NCBI GenBank assembly: GCA_937949525.1
Contig: CALEDT010000002.1
Span: 31,312-95,311, forward strand
DNA: 64,000 bases
Source: an uncultured Burkholderiales bacterium
GTDB lineage: Bacteria; Pseudomonadota; Gammaproteobacteria; Burkholderiales; Thiobacillaceae
Reading direction: 5' to 3'
The notes beneath the pieces were generated by a model, which was given only the letters and a program-made list of their open reading frames with translations, did not search any database and was not told the DNA's origin. This document shows, piece after piece, positions 39,852 to 50,100 of the stretch; position 1 is the stretch's first letter; every line of letters starts with the position of its first letter. A program made the translations under genes and the position numbers.

Positions 39852-40658
39852 ATGTTGCATGTGCGTCCCGCCGCGGTCGCGGGTCTGTTCTATCCCGATG
39901 ACCCGCGGCGCCTGCGTGATCAATTGACCGAGTATCTGTCCGCTGCCGCGCAAGATCCGGCATTGCGGCCGAAAGCCTTGGTTGCGCCCCATGCCGGCTA
40001 TATCTATTCCGGCCCGGTCGCCGCGCGCGCCTACGCGCTGCTGCGCCCGTGGCGCGCTGCGATCCGCCGCGTGGTCCTGCTCGGCCCGGTGCACCACGTC
40101 TGGGTCGCCGGACTGGCATTGCCCGGCGTCGATGCGTTCGTCACGCCGCTGGGACAGGTCATGCTCGACCGCGATGCCATGGCCGAGGTCGCCCGACTGC
40201 CGGGGGTTGAGACCCTGCCTGCCGCGCATGCGCGCGAGCACTCGCTGGAGGTCCATCTGCCTTTCCTGCAGACGGCCTTGGCAGATTTCGGCCTGGTACC
40301 GCTGGCCGTGGGCGGCGCCGATGCCGAGCAGGTGGCGCGCGTGCTCGACCACCTGTGGGGCGGCGACGAAACGCTGATCGTGGTCAGCTCGGACCTGTCG
40401 CATTACCTGCCCTACGACCTGGCGCGCCGGGTCGACGACGCCACCGCGCAGGCGATCCTCGCGCTCGACGACCGTCTCGTGGGCGAACAGGCCTGTGGCG
40501 CCCATCCGCTCAACGGGCTGTTGCGCTGCGCGCGCCGGCGCGGCCTGACGCCGCATCTGCTGGACCTGCGCAATTCCGGCGATACTGCCGGCGATCGTGA
40601 ACGGGTGGTGGGCTACGGTGCGTTCGCGTTCACGGAGGCCGCGCATGGCAGCGCTTGA
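39852..40658 (+). CDS. amrB: AmmeMemoRadiSam system protein B (Memo family)
   Basis: 268 residues of the Memo fold, related to non-haem-iron extradiol dioxygenases: RPAAVAGLFYPDDP, VAPHAGYIYSGPVAARAY, LGPVHHVW, HAREHSLEVHLPFLQ and VVSSDLSHYLPYD give the conserved histidine/aspartate set. GGAGG lies 4 nt before the ATG. It overlaps amrA by 14 bp and heads the three-gene Memo-AMMECR1-radical SAM set. The biochemical role of the set in bacteria is not established to my knowledge. Confidence 0.92.
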   Translation: MLHVRPAAVAGLFYPDDPRRLRDQLTEYLSAAAQDPALRPKALVAPHAGYIYSGPVAARAYALLRPWRAAIRRVVLLGPVHHVWVAGLALPGVDAFVTPLGQVMLDRDAMAEVARLPGVETLPAAHAREHSLEVHLPFLQTALADFGLVPLAVGGADAEQVARVLDHLWGGDETLIVVSSDLSHYLPYDLARRVDDATAQAILALDDRLVGEQACGAHPLNGLLRCARRRGLTPHLLDLRNSGDTAGDRERVVGYGAFAFTEAAHGSA

Positions 40659-41214
40659 TCCAAGGCAGGGGCGCCTACTACTGGCCTTGGCGCGCGACGC
40701 CATCGCCCGCGAGTTGGGCCAAGCCGGCACGGTGGCGGTTGCGGCCGAGGATGCGGCTTGGCTGGACACGCCCGGCGCGACCTTCGTCACGCTGACCCAA
40801 CGGGGCGCGTTGCGCGGCTGTATCGGCTCGCTGGAAGCGCGCCGCCGGCTGCGCGACGACGTCGTCGCCAACGCGCGTGCCGCGGCCTTTGCCGATCCGC
40901 GCTTCCCGCCGCTGACAGCGGACGAACTGGCGCGAACGCGGGTCGAAGTCTCGGTGTTGAGTGCGCCCGAGCCTTTGGCGTGGGCGGACGAAGCCGATGC
41001 GCTGGCCCGGCTGCGCCCGGGCATCGATGGCGTGATCCTGGAATGCGGTCGCCATCGCGCCACCTTCCTGCCGCAGGTGTGGGCGCAGTTGCCCGAGCCG
41101 CAAGCGTTCATGGCGCATTTGAAACAGAAGGCCGGGCTCGACGCCGTCTTCTGGTCACCGGACATACGCCTCGCCCGCTACACCGTGCAGAAATTCCAGG
41201 AGGATGCCGCATGA
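40645..41214 (+). CDS. amrA: AmmeMemoRadiSam system protein A (AMMECR1 family)
   Basis: 189 residues from the ATG at 40645 (MAALDPRQGRLLLALARDAI), chosen because it overlaps amrB only slightly. AMMECR1 features are FVTLTQRGALRGCIGSLEA, the LRGCIGS core, AAFADPRFPPLTADEL and VEVSVLSAPEPL. It ends in an ATGA overlap with the radical SAM gene, so the three proteins are probably made together. Confidence 0.92.
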   Translation: MAALDPRQGRLLLALARDAIARELGQAGTVAVAAEDAAWLDTPGATFVTLTQRGALRGCIGSLEARRRLRDDVVANARAAAFADPRFPPLTADELARTRVEVSVLSAPEPLAWADEADALARLRPGIDGVILECGRHRATFLPQVWAQLPEPQAFMAHLKQKAGLDAVFWSPDIRLARYTVQKFQEDAA

Positions 41215-42299
41215 GCCTGCCCGAATCCGACCATCCGGCGCGCTGGTGGCACGCGCTCGACGACGGGCGCATCCAGTGCGACCTGTGCCCGCGCGACTGC
41301 CGCCTGCACGAGGGCCAGCGCGGCGCCTGTTTCGTGCGCGCGATGCGCGGCGGGCGCATGGTGCTCACCACCTACGGACGCAGCTCCGGCTTCTGCGTCG
41401 ATCCGATCGAGAAGAAACCGCTCAACCACTTCTATCCCGGCTCGTCCGTGCTGTCGTTCGGCACCGCCGGCTGCAACCTCGCCTGCAAGTTCTGCCAGAA
41501 CTGGGATATCTCCAAGTCCAGGGACATGGACCGGCTGATGCAGGCCGCCAGCCCCGAGCAGATCGCGCGGGCCGCGCAGCGTTTGGGCTGCGCCAGCGTG
41601 GCCTACACCTACAACGACCCGGTGATCTTTGCCGAATACGCCATCGATACCGCCGCTGCCTGCCGCGCGCGCGGCATTCACAGCGTGGCGGTCAGCGCCG
41701 GCTACATGCACCCCGCGCCCACCCGCGAGTTCTACGCGGCCATGGATGCGGCCAACATCGATCTGAAGGGCTTCACCGACGCGTTCTACGCCAGGTATTG
41801 CGGCGGACACCTGCAGCCGGTACTGGATACGCTGGTCTACCTCAGGCACGAGACCTCGGTATGGTTCGAGATCACCACGCTGCTGATCCCGACCCTGAAC
41901 GACAGCGACGCCGAACTGCGTGCGCTGGCGCAGTGGATACACCGGGAACTGGGTGCGGATGTGCCGCTGCATTTCACCGCATTCCATCCGGACTGGAAGA
42001 TGCGCGACCTGCCGCCCACGCCAGCGTCGACGCTGGCGCGCGCCCGCAACCTGGCCCTGGCCGAAGGCCTGCACTACGTCTATACGGGCAACGTGCACGA
42101 CCGCGGCGGCGGCACCACCCATTGCCCGCACTGCCAGGCCGCGCTGATCGAGCGGGACTGGTACGAGATTCCCGCCTACCGCGTCACCGACGATGGCCGC
42201 TGCCCGCAGTGCGGCACCGCCATCGCCGGGCGGTTCCAGCGCTATGGCGGCGCGTTCGGCAGCCGCCGCATCCCGGTCGACATCGCGAGGAGCGCCTGA
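41211..42299 (+). CDS. amrS: AmmeMemoRadiSam system radical SAM enzyme
   Basis: 362 residues from the ATG at 41211. The radical SAM cluster motif is CNLACKFC (Cys88, Cys92, Cys95), preceded by an N-terminal CDLCPRDC motif (Cys23, 26, 30) and GRSSGFCVDPIEKKPLNHF. The C-terminal CPHC and CPQC pairs could bind zinc or a further cluster. It resembles pyruvate-formate-lyase-activating enzymes. It is translationally coupled to amrA. Confidence 0.93.
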   Translation: MSLPESDHPARWWHALDDGRIQCDLCPRDCRLHEGQRGACFVRAMRGGRMVLTTYGRSSGFCVDPIEKKPLNHFYPGSSVLSFGTAGCNLACKFCQNWDISKSRDMDRLMQAASPEQIARAAQRLGCASVAYTYNDPVIFAEYAIDTAAACRARGIHSVAVSAGYMHPAPTREFYAAMDAANIDLKGFTDAFYARYCGGHLQPVLDTLVYLRHETSVWFEITTLLIPTLNDSDAELRALAQWIHRELGADVPLHFTAFHPDWKMRDLPPTPASTLARARNLALAEGLHYVYTGNVHDRGGGTTHCPHCQAALIERDWYEIPAYRVTDDGRCPQCGTAIAGRFQRYGGAFGSRRIPVDIARSA

Positions 42300-42311
42300 G
42301 ATGGCGCCGGT

Positions 42312-42557
42312 CTACTCGCCCGCTTGGCGGGCCAGTTGCAGCGGGATGACGTGGGGCGCGTCCAGACGGGCGGCACGGGTGCGTTTGCGCTGGGCCTGAC
42401 GCATCGCCGTATCGCTGAACCCGTGTTCGATCCTGAGCCTGAGCGCGTCGTCGCCGGCCGGTTTCGTCGCTGCCGCCTCGCCCGGCAGCGCACTGCCGGG
42501 CTGCGCGATGTGCGTCGCCGCCATCAGCAGCAATACCGCGAACTGTTCGGTATACAT
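42312..42557 (-). CDS. Small hypothetical protein
   Basis: 81 residues starting MYTEQFAVLLLMAATHIAQ. A GGAGG Shine-Dalgarno sequence 6 nt before the ATG supports translation. The first 20 residues are hydrophobic and may be a signal or anchor; the rest is charged with no family I recognise. It converges on amrS (12 bp apart). The upstream in-frame extension to 42644 lacks a ribosome-binding site. Confidence 0.5.
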   Translation of the reverse strand: MYTEQFAVLLLMAATHIAQPGSALPGEAAATKPAGDDALRLRIEHGFSDTAMRQAQRKRTRAARLDAPHVIPLQLARQAGE

Positions 42558-42743
42558 GGCGTTCCTCCATTCCGTTCGACCGGCACATGCCGGCCTGCCC
42601 AGACTAGGCCGGCGGATGGCGCGTGCCGAGCAACCCGCTTGCAACCCGGAGGGCCGAGCACGTGGGCCAACCGGGTTGGTATACGCGCGCGGCGGTGGCG
42701 GCTATCGTTGAAGCCCTGATTCGATCCGACGCGAGGAGGCGGC

Positions 42744-43580
42744 ATGTCTTTCCTGCAAGAACAATGGCAGTCCCATCGCCGGCAGCTCAACCCGCCGCGG
42801 CGCTACAGCAGTCAGCGGGAGTTCGAAGCCGACTGGGTGGGGGGTCTGCGCAGACGTTACGGCCTGTCGCAGGAAGCCCTGGCGATGATGGCCGGTGTTT
42901 CGGTCACCACCGTGCAGAACTGGGAGAACCCCGGCAGCCGCAAGAACATCGCGCCGCACAACCAGGACCGGCTGCGCGACATCGAACGGCAGTTGTGGAT
43001 CCAATCGCACGTCACGCTGCTGGAACCCTGTCCGCCCTACATCCGCGCGCTGCACGACCTGCTCGCCGCCAACCGCGATGACAGCGCGCGCGGCCTGGCG
43101 CAGTACCTGATCGACACCCTGCCGGAGAACGACCCGGAACGCCCGCGCCTGCTGCACTGGGCCGGACTGGCCTACAGCATCGCCGACCCGCTCTCGCTCA
43201 AGGCACGCGATTACCAGGCCGCGGCACTGCGCGCATTGGGACGGCAGCGCGGCCCTTTGGCGGCGGCCATCGAGAATGAGGTTCTGGGCAGCCAGTTCGA
43301 GGATCTGCTCAAAATGCCGGCGGGCGAACCGCGTACCCGGCAGGCGCAAGAACTGCTGGCCGCCTGCGAACGCCTGTTCCAGCGCGATGGCCAGCCCGCC
43401 TACCAGTGGAACGCGCTGGAAGTCGCCTGTCGCGCGCCGTTGCCGGCCGCCACCCAATACCGGGTGCTGAACGCGTTGAACCGACTGCTCGGCGAGGCCG
43501 CGGTGCGCCACAGAGTGATGAGCGACAACGCCTATGAAGCCGTGCGGCCCGCGTACAGCGGTCCGACGCTGGTGAACTGA
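42744..43580 (+). CDS. XRE-type helix-turn-helix DNA-binding protein
   Basis: 278 residues. An HTH_3-like domain lies at about 33-62 (LRRRYGLSQEALAMMAGVSV then TTVQNWENPG), preceded by a basic N terminus. The C-terminal 200 residues are helical, with repeat-like segments and no recognised ligand-binding fold. Regulator of unknown targets. It may be cotranscribed with the small secreted ORF 18 bp downstream. Confidence 0.8.
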   Translation: MSFLQEQWQSHRRQLNPPRRYSSQREFEADWVGGLRRRYGLSQEALAMMAGVSVTTVQNWENPGSRKNIAPHNQDRLRDIERQLWIQSHVTLLEPCPPYIRALHDLLAANRDDSARGLAQYLIDTLPENDPERPRLLHWAGLAYSIADPLSLKARDYQAAALRALGRQRGPLAAAIENEVLGSQFEDLLKMPAGEPRTRQAQELLAACERLFQRDGQPAYQWNALEVACRAPLPAATQYRVLNALNRLLGEAAVRHRVMSDNAYEAVRPAYSGPTLVN

Positions 43581-43598
43581 AGCGCGAGGGAGAAGCTC

Positions 43599-43781
43599 AT
43601 GTCCTGCAAATCTCTCGTAATCGCCCTGCTGCTGGCGTCGTCACCGGTCGCATCGGCGCTGGCCGCTGCCCCGGCCGCGCAAGCGCGCGCGCCCTGCGCG
43701 ATCGATCGCAGCCACTCGATACCAACGGCTCCACTGCTCGCCTGGCAGCGCGTCGGCGCGCCCGCCCAGCAGCAGGTTTGA
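43599..43781 (+). CDS. Small predicted secreted protein
   Basis: 60 residues with a clear signal-peptide-like start (MSCKSLVIALLLASSPVAS) and a short mature part rich in Ala and Gln with one Cys. A GAGGGAG stretch lies about 6 nt before the ATG. No family recognised. It could be a chance reading frame in GC-rich DNA, but the export signal and spacing argue for a real gene. Confidence 0.45.
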   Translation: MSCKSLVIALLLASSPVASALAAAPAAQARAPCAIDRSHSIPTAPLLAWQRVGAPAQQQV

Positions 43782-43874
43782 GCCGACGCGACGGAAACCC
43801 GACGGCGGTCATGGCGGGGCCGGCCGCCGGGCGATAGCATCCGCGCCAACCGTAACTTCCGGCGGAGCGCAATC

Positions 43875-44324
43875 ATGCCCATCGTCTGGCGCGAGCAGAT
43901 GAGCGTCGGCAACGACCTCATCGACCAGGACCATCGCTATCTGGTCTGCCTGATCAACTCCATCGAACTGGCCATGCGCCATCCGGAGGACAGCGACGCA
44001 CTGTTGAGTTTCGTCGGCGAGCTGGTCCATTACACCCACTTCCATTTCGAACGCGAGGAGCGCATCCAGAAGAAGATGCTCTACCCCCAGGCCGGTGCGC
44101 ACCGCGAGGTGCACCAGGAGATCCTGGCCCACATCGGCGAACTGCAGGCGGACGTGCGCGAGTATCACGAGCATGTGCGTGACGGCATGCTGGTGGAAGG
44201 CGAACGTGAGCTGGTGATCCAGCGTGTCATGCTGCTGTTGCGCGAGTGGGTGCTGGACCACGTGCTCAAGCACGACAAGCGCATGGAGCCCTATCTGCGC
44301 AAGCTGCCAGCCAATTTCGAGTGA
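43875..44324 (+). CDS. Bacteriohemerythrin
   Basis: 149 residues of the O2-binding four-helix hemerythrin fold. Diiron ligands are recognisable: His20 in DQDH, the HFHFEREE histidine and glutamate, His76 and His80 in HREVH, and His/Asp in the DHVLKHDK motif. The start MPIVWREQMSVG is typical of stand-alone bacterial hemerythrins, which store or deliver oxygen in microaerobic bacteria. A simple single-gene unit. Confidence 0.95.
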   Translation: MPIVWREQMSVGNDLIDQDHRYLVCLINSIELAMRHPEDSDALLSFVGELVHYTHFHFEREERIQKKMLYPQAGAHREVHQEILAHIGELQADVREYHEHVRDGMLVEGERELVIQRVMLLLREWVLDHVLKHDKRMEPYLRKLPANFE

Positions 44325-44431
44325 ACGGACCAGCCGCGATACGCCGGCCGAAGGAAGGATGCGCCGGGGCTGCCTCGCAGGTCGTCACACGCACCCGCCG
44401 GGCGCGCCCGCTGCGCGCCGGATCGTGGTGT

Positions 44432-45697
44432 TCAGCGCGCCAGCAGGTGCGACGCCATGCCGTCCGCTAGCTTGGGCTCGAACCAGGTCGATTTGGGCGG
44501 CATCACCTCGTTGGCATCGGCCACCGCCATCAGGTCTTGCATGCGCGTCGGGTGCAGTGACAGGGCCAGCGCCATCTCGCCGGAATCGACGCGCTTGACC
44601 AACTCGCCCAGGCCGCGGATGCCGCCGACGAAATCGATGCGTTGGTCACGGCGCGGATCGGCGATGCCCAGCACCGGCCCGATCAGGTGGTTCTGCAACA
44701 GGCTGACGTCGAGGCGGCCGACCGGATCATGCGGAATCAGGTCGTGGCGGATGGTGAGCTTCATCCAGCGGCCGTTCAGGTACAGACCGAACTCGCCGGG
44801 GCGGGCGGGCCTGACCGGCTGGTCCTGCATCTCGATCATGAAGTTCTCCGCCACCCGCGCCATGAACGCCGGCTCGGACAGGCCGTTGAGATCGCGGATC
44901 ACGCGGTTGTAATCGAGGATGCGCATCTGATGATGCGGGAAGATCACCGACAGAAAGAAGTTGTACGGCTCGTCGCCGCGGTGTGCCGGATTCGCCGCCT
45001 TGCGCGCCGCGCAGATGCGGCTGGCGGATGCCGAGCGGTGATGACCGTCGGCGATGTACAGCGCCGGCAGGGCGGCGAACAGCTCGGTCAGTCGGGCGAT
45101 GCGCGCCGCATCGCGCATGACCCACAGCGTATGACGCACCGGTTCGCCGGCGATCCAGTCGGCCAGCGCGTCGGCATCCGGTTCGGCCGTCGTCGCCTCG
45201 GCCAGGATCGCATCCACCTCCGGCGCGTCGGGATAGGCCAGCAACACCGGTCCGGTCTGCGCGTCCAGCGCGTCGATCTGCCGCACCCGGTCGTCTTCCT
45301 TGTCCGGCCGCGTGTATTCGTGTTTGCGGATGCGGTTGCTGTCGTAATCGGCGACGCTGGCGGCGGCTACCAGACCGGTCTGCGTGTGACCGCCCATGAT
45401 CAGCCGATAGACGTAGTAACGGGGCTGGTCGTCCTGGCGCAGGACGCCGGCGTCGCGCATGCGGCGCAGGTTGTCCGCCGCCTTGGCGTAGACCTCGGCG
45501 GCATAGGGGTCGGTGCCCGGCGGCAGGTCGATCTCCGGTTTGGAGATGTGCAGAAAGCTCCACGGCCGTCCCTGCGCCAGCGCACGCGCCTCGTCGGTAT
45601 CGAGCACATCGTAGGGCGGCGCGATGACTTCCGGGGCGCGGCCGGGCGCGGGACGCAGGGCGGGGAACGGGGTGACGAGCGGACGGGCGGCGTTCAT
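44432..45697 (-). CDS. DUF1015 family protein
   Basis: 421 residues, full family length. Recognised by ALRPAPGRAPEVIAPPYDVL, EYTRPDKEDDR and the ALYIADGHHRSASASR motif, which resembles a ParB/Srx-like active site. Cytoplasmic. Function is not settled; some relatives are discussed as kinase-like. It is divergent from the YihY-cNMP gene by 143 bp. Confidence 0.88.
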   Translation of the reverse strand: MNAARPLVTPFPALRPAPGRAPEVIAPPYDVLDTDEARALAQGRPWSFLHISKPEIDLPPGTDPYAAEVYAKAADNLRRMRDAGVLRQDDQPRYYVYRLIMGGHTQTGLVAAASVADYDSNRIRKHEYTRPDKEDDRVRQIDALDAQTGPVLLAYPDAPEVDAILAEATTAEPDADALADWIAGEPVRHTLWVMRDAARIARLTELFAALPALYIADGHHRSASASRICAARKAANPAHRGDEPYNFFLSVIFPHHQMRILDYNRVIRDLNGLSEPAFMARVAENFMIEMQDQPVRPARPGEFGLYLNGRWMKLTIRHDLIPHDPVGRLDVSLLQNHLIGPVLGIADPRRDQRIDFVGGIRGLGELVKRVDSGEMALALSLHPTRMQDLMAVADANEVMPPKSTWFEPKLADGMASHLLAR

Positions 45698-45840
45698 GTG
45701 GATGGGGTTGCGATGAAAGCCGGGATTCTATCGTGCCGAAACGATGGCTGCGCTGCCTCGGGTCCGGTCAATGCCGTGCGCCTTGTTTGCCGTGATAATG
45801 CGGAACGATCCCGTCCTGTGTCCCACCCTGGTGCTTCGCC

Positions 45841-47130
45841 ATGCCGCGCCTGTCCAAGCCTCGCCTCAATACCGCTCAGCGCAACCGTCTCGACTGGCTG
45901 GCGCAGGCACTGTTCACCACGTTGCGCCTGTTCCGCAAGAACCAGTTGCAGAACCATGCCGCCGCCACGGCGTTCTACTTCCTGCTGTCCGCCGCGCCGC
46001 TGATCCTGCTGTTGATGTATGCGGCCCAGTATCTGGCCTCGGTGGCGGAGGACTCGGTGCCGGCGGTGATGCTGCTGGCCGCCCTGTACGAGCAGTTCAA
46101 CCTCGACCATCTCGCCAGCCTCGGCCTGATACCGCAGCGCGCGCAGATGGCCGCCGGCGGCGTCGGCATCCTGACCCTGCTGCTGTCCTCGCGCGGCCTG
46201 GTGCACGCGCTGCAGGGCGCCTTCCATGTCATCTTTCCGGACGAATCGAAGCAGCGTTTCGTGCTGCACTGGCTGCAACCGCTGATCATCATTCCCGTGG
46301 TGTTCGCGCTGGTGCTGCTGGCCGTGACGGCGCAGGCCGTGCTCAGTTTCCTCGCCAGCGTCGACCTGCTTGGCGATGCGCGCGCCGGGCTGCTCAAGGC
46401 GCTCAATACCGGCTTCGCGCTGCTGGTCGTGTGGGGACTGTTCCACGCCACCCTGCGCCGCCTGCCGCACCAGCCGCCGCCGCTGCGCCCCACGCTGGTG
46501 GTCGGCGCGCTGGCCACACTCAGTCTGGCGGCGCTGTTCTACGGCTTCGGTCTATTCTTCCGCGTCGAGAAGTACCAGGCGCTGTACGGCGCGGTGGGCG
46601 GCGTCGTGTTCGTGCTGATCGGCGCGTTCGTCGCCTGTCTGGTGTTCTATTTCTGGGCGCAGTTCCTGTACGCGCTGAGCAAGGTCGACGTCGCCGCGCT
46701 GGAAAAACTGTTGCTCGCCGGCAGCGGCACCGGCGCCGACAAGCTGGAAGCGCTGGTGTTCGCGCGCGGCAACCGCCTGCTGGCGCGTTACGGGCGAACC
46801 TTCGCGCCCGGCGACGTGCTGATCCGCGAGGGCGACCGCACGCGTGAGGCCTTCTTCATCTATGCCGGGCAGGCGGCGGTCTACAAGCAGGTCGGGGACG
46901 CCGAGGTGCATCTGATGGACATCGACGAAGGCAACCTGCTGGGCGAGATGGCCTATCTGCTGAACGAGACGCGCACCGCCACGGTGCGCGCCAAGACCGA
47001 AGTAACCGCGCTGGTGTTGCCGCCGGAACTGCTGGAGGAACTGATGCGCTATTCCGCGCCGCTGGCGCGCCGCGTCGTCGACACTCTGGCCCAGCGCCTG
47101 ATGCACATGAACCAGGTCGCGCGCGCCTGA
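45841..47130 (+). CDS. YihY/UPF0761 membrane protein fused to a cyclic-nucleotide-binding domain
   Basis: 429 residues. Residues 1-285 are a YihY (BrkB) six-helix membrane domain: NHAAATAFYFLLSAAPLILL, ALQGAFHVIF, ALYGAVGGVVFVLI and FYFWAQFLYALS. Residues about 315-415 form a cNMP-binding domain with FAPGDVLIREGD and the phosphate-binding cassette GNLLGEMAYLLNETRTATV, where Glu369 and Arg378 are the cAMP ligands. Ordinary YihY proteins are about 290 residues and lack this domain. A GATAAT box lies at 45794-45799. Confidence 0.92.
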   Translation: MPRLSKPRLNTAQRNRLDWLAQALFTTLRLFRKNQLQNHAAATAFYFLLSAAPLILLLMYAAQYLASVAEDSVPAVMLLAALYEQFNLDHLASLGLIPQRAQMAAGGVGILTLLLSSRGLVHALQGAFHVIFPDESKQRFVLHWLQPLIIIPVVFALVLLAVTAQAVLSFLASVDLLGDARAGLLKALNTGFALLVVWGLFHATLRRLPHQPPPLRPTLVVGALATLSLAALFYGFGLFFRVEKYQALYGAVGGVVFVLIGAFVACLVFYFWAQFLYALSKVDVAALEKLLLAGSGTGADKLEALVFARGNRLLARYGRTFAPGDVLIREGDRTREAFFIYAGQAAVYKQVGDAEVHLMDIDEGNLLGEMAYLLNETRTATVRAKTEVTALVLPPELLEELMRYSAPLARRVVDTLAQRLMHMNQVARA

Positions 47131-47195
47131 AGTCGCGCCACCCCGCGGGTCGCCATCGTTTCCGGGATAATGGCGGCCGCATCCCGGATTGCCTC

Positions 47196-50100
47196 ATGCC
47201 CGTTCCACCCGCACTCCCCCCTTTGCCTGCGGCCGGCCAGCGCCTGCGCCTGCCCACCCCGCCCGGTTCCGCCGACAGCCATCTGATCGCCACCTACGCC
47301 GGCTCGAAGCGCCTGCTGGTACTCACCGCCGATGCGCGGGATGCCAGCCGCGTCGCCGAGGAGCTGGCATGGTTCGATCCGGCGCTGGCGGTAAGGCTGT
47401 TCCCGGACTGGGAAACCCTGCCCTACGACCCGATCTCGCCGCATCCCGACCTGGTGTCCGAGCGGCTGGCCGCGCTGTGGCTGGCCGCGCAGCAGCGTCT
47501 GCACGTGCTGGTCGCGCCGGCCGCCACCGCCATGCAGCGCCTGTGTCCACCCGCCTTCCTGGATGCGCGCGCCTTTCTGCTGCAGGAAAGGGACCGGCTC
47601 GACGCCGACCGGTTGCGCACGCGCCTGACCCAGGCCGGCTACCACGCGGTCAACCAGGTGCTGTCGCCGGGCGAATTCGCGGTGCGCGGCGGCATCATCG
47701 ACCTGTATCCCATGGGTACGGCGCTGCCGTTCCGCATCGACCTGTTCGACGACGAAATCGAATCCATCCGCACCTTCGACCCGGACACGCAACGCACGCT
47801 GTACCGGGTCGCCGACATCCACCTGTTGCCGGCGCGCGAAGTGCCGCTGGACGACGACGGTATCACCCGCTTCCGCCAGAACTTCCGCGACCGCTTCGAG
47901 GGCGACCCGTCCAAGAGCGCGATCTACCGCGACGTGTCCAACAAACTGGCGCCGGGCGGCATCGAGTACTACCTGCCGCTGTTCCACGACGGCACGGCGA
48001 CGCTGTTCGATTACCTGGCCGAGGACACCGCCGTGGTGGCGCTGGGTGATCTGGCGCAGGCGGCGGACAACTTCTGGCGCGACACACAGAGCCGGCACCG
48101 TCTGATGCAGGGCGACCGCCAGCGTCCGCTGCTGCCACCGGAAGATCTGTTCCTGCCGCCGGATGCCTTGTTCGGCCGCCTGCGCCCCTACGCCCGGCTG
48201 GAACTGAAAGCCGATGCGGATGGTGCGCCCCTGCCCTACCGGCCGGCACCGCAGGTGGAGGTGGAACGCAAGGCCGACAACCCCTATCACCGCCTGCATG
48301 CGCATCTGCAAAGCCACACCGGCGCCACATTGCTGGTGGCCGAGAGCCTGGGCCGGCGCGAAACCCTGGCCAATGCGCTGGCGGAGTACGGCCTGAAACC
48401 GGCATTGCGCGAGGGCTGGGGTCTCGCGCCTGCGGCGCCCGCAAGCGACGGTGCCCGCAACGACGCGCCCGACGGCCATCGATTCCTGCTCACCACCGGC
48501 CCGCTCGCCACCGGCTTCGTCGCTCTGGACCGGCAACTGACGGTCATCACGGAAACCGAGCTGTACGCGCGCACCGCGGTCACCCGCCGTGCGCGCGACA
48601 GCCGGCGCGCCAGCACGGCCGATGGGCTGCTCAAGGACCTGTCCGAGCTGAAGGTCGGCGATCCGGTGGTGCATGTGCAGCACGGCATCGGCCGCTATCA
48701 GGGCCTGTCCGGCATGGACCTGGGCGATGGCACCGAAGAGTTCCTGACGCTGGAGTTCGCCGGCGGCGACAAGCTGTACGTGCCGGTGGCGCACCTGCAC
48801 CTGATCGGCCGCTATCTGGGTGGCGACCCGGATGCCGCGCCGCTGCACCGCCTGGGCAGCGGCCAATGGGACAAGGCGCGCCGGCGGGCCATGGAGAAGG
48901 CGCGCGACACCGCGGCCGAACTGCTCAACCTGTATGCGCAACGCGCGGCGCGCCAGGGCCACGCATTCGAACTGTCCCAGCACGAACTCGACGCTTTCGC
49001 CGCCGGCTTCGGCTTCGAGGAGACACCGGATCAGCTCGCGGCCATCGAAGCGGTGGTGCGCGACATGACCGGCGGCCGGCCGATGGATCGCCTGGTGTGC
49101 GGCGACGTCGGCTTCGGCAAGACGGAGGTTGCGCTGCGCGCCGCCTTCGTCGCGGTGTCCGGCGGCCGCCAGGTGGCGGTGCTCTGCCCCACCACGCTGC
49201 TGGCGGAACAACACTTCCAGACCTTCTCCGACCGCTTCGCCGACCTGCCGGTGCGACTGGCCGAACTGTCACGCTTCCGCTCCGCCAAGGAAGTGGCGAC
49301 GACGCTGGAGGGGCTGCGCAGCGGCCGCATCGACATCGTCATCGGCACGCACAAGCTGCTGCAGAAAGACGTGGTGTTCAAGAACCTGGGGCTGGCCATC
49401 CTCGACGAGGAACATCGCTTCGGCGTGCGGCAGAAGGAGCGGCTGAAGGAACTGCGTGCCGAGGTCGACGTGCTGACACTGACCGCCACGCCCATCCCGC
49501 GCACGCTGGCGATGTCGCTGGAAGGCATCCGCGATTTCTCGGTGATCGCCACCGCGCCGCAAAAGCGCCTGGCCATCAAGACCTTCGTGCAGCCGTACGG
49601 CGAGGGCCTGGTGCGCGAGGCCTGCCTGCGCGAGCTGAAGCGCGGCGGCCAGATCTACTTCCTGCACAACGAGGTGGAGACCATCGCGGCGATGCGCGAG
49701 AAACTGGTCAAACTGCTGCCGGAGGCGCGCATCGAGATCGCCCATGGCCAGATGCCGGAGCGCGAGCTGGAGCACGTGATGCGCGATTTCACCCATCAGC
49801 GCTTCAACCTGCTGCTATGCACCACCATCATCGAGACCGGCATCGACGTGCCCAGCGCCAATACCATCCTGATCAACCGCGCCGACCGGTTCGGTCTGGC
49901 GCAACTGCACCAACTGCGCGGACGGGTCGGACGTTCGCACCACCAAGCCTATGCCTACCTGCTGACGCCGCCCGGCGAGGCGCGCATCACCCCGGCCGCG
50001 GCGAAACGGCTGGACGCCATCCAGAGCATGGAGGATCTGGGCTCCGGCTTCTATCTGGCCATGCACGATCTGGAGATCCGCGGTGCCGGCGAGGTGCTCG

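Noticed and set aside
47049-49214. 721-codon minus-strand frame opposite mfd
   Set aside because: Antisense to a full-length mfd with all helicase motifs; composition unlike a protein.
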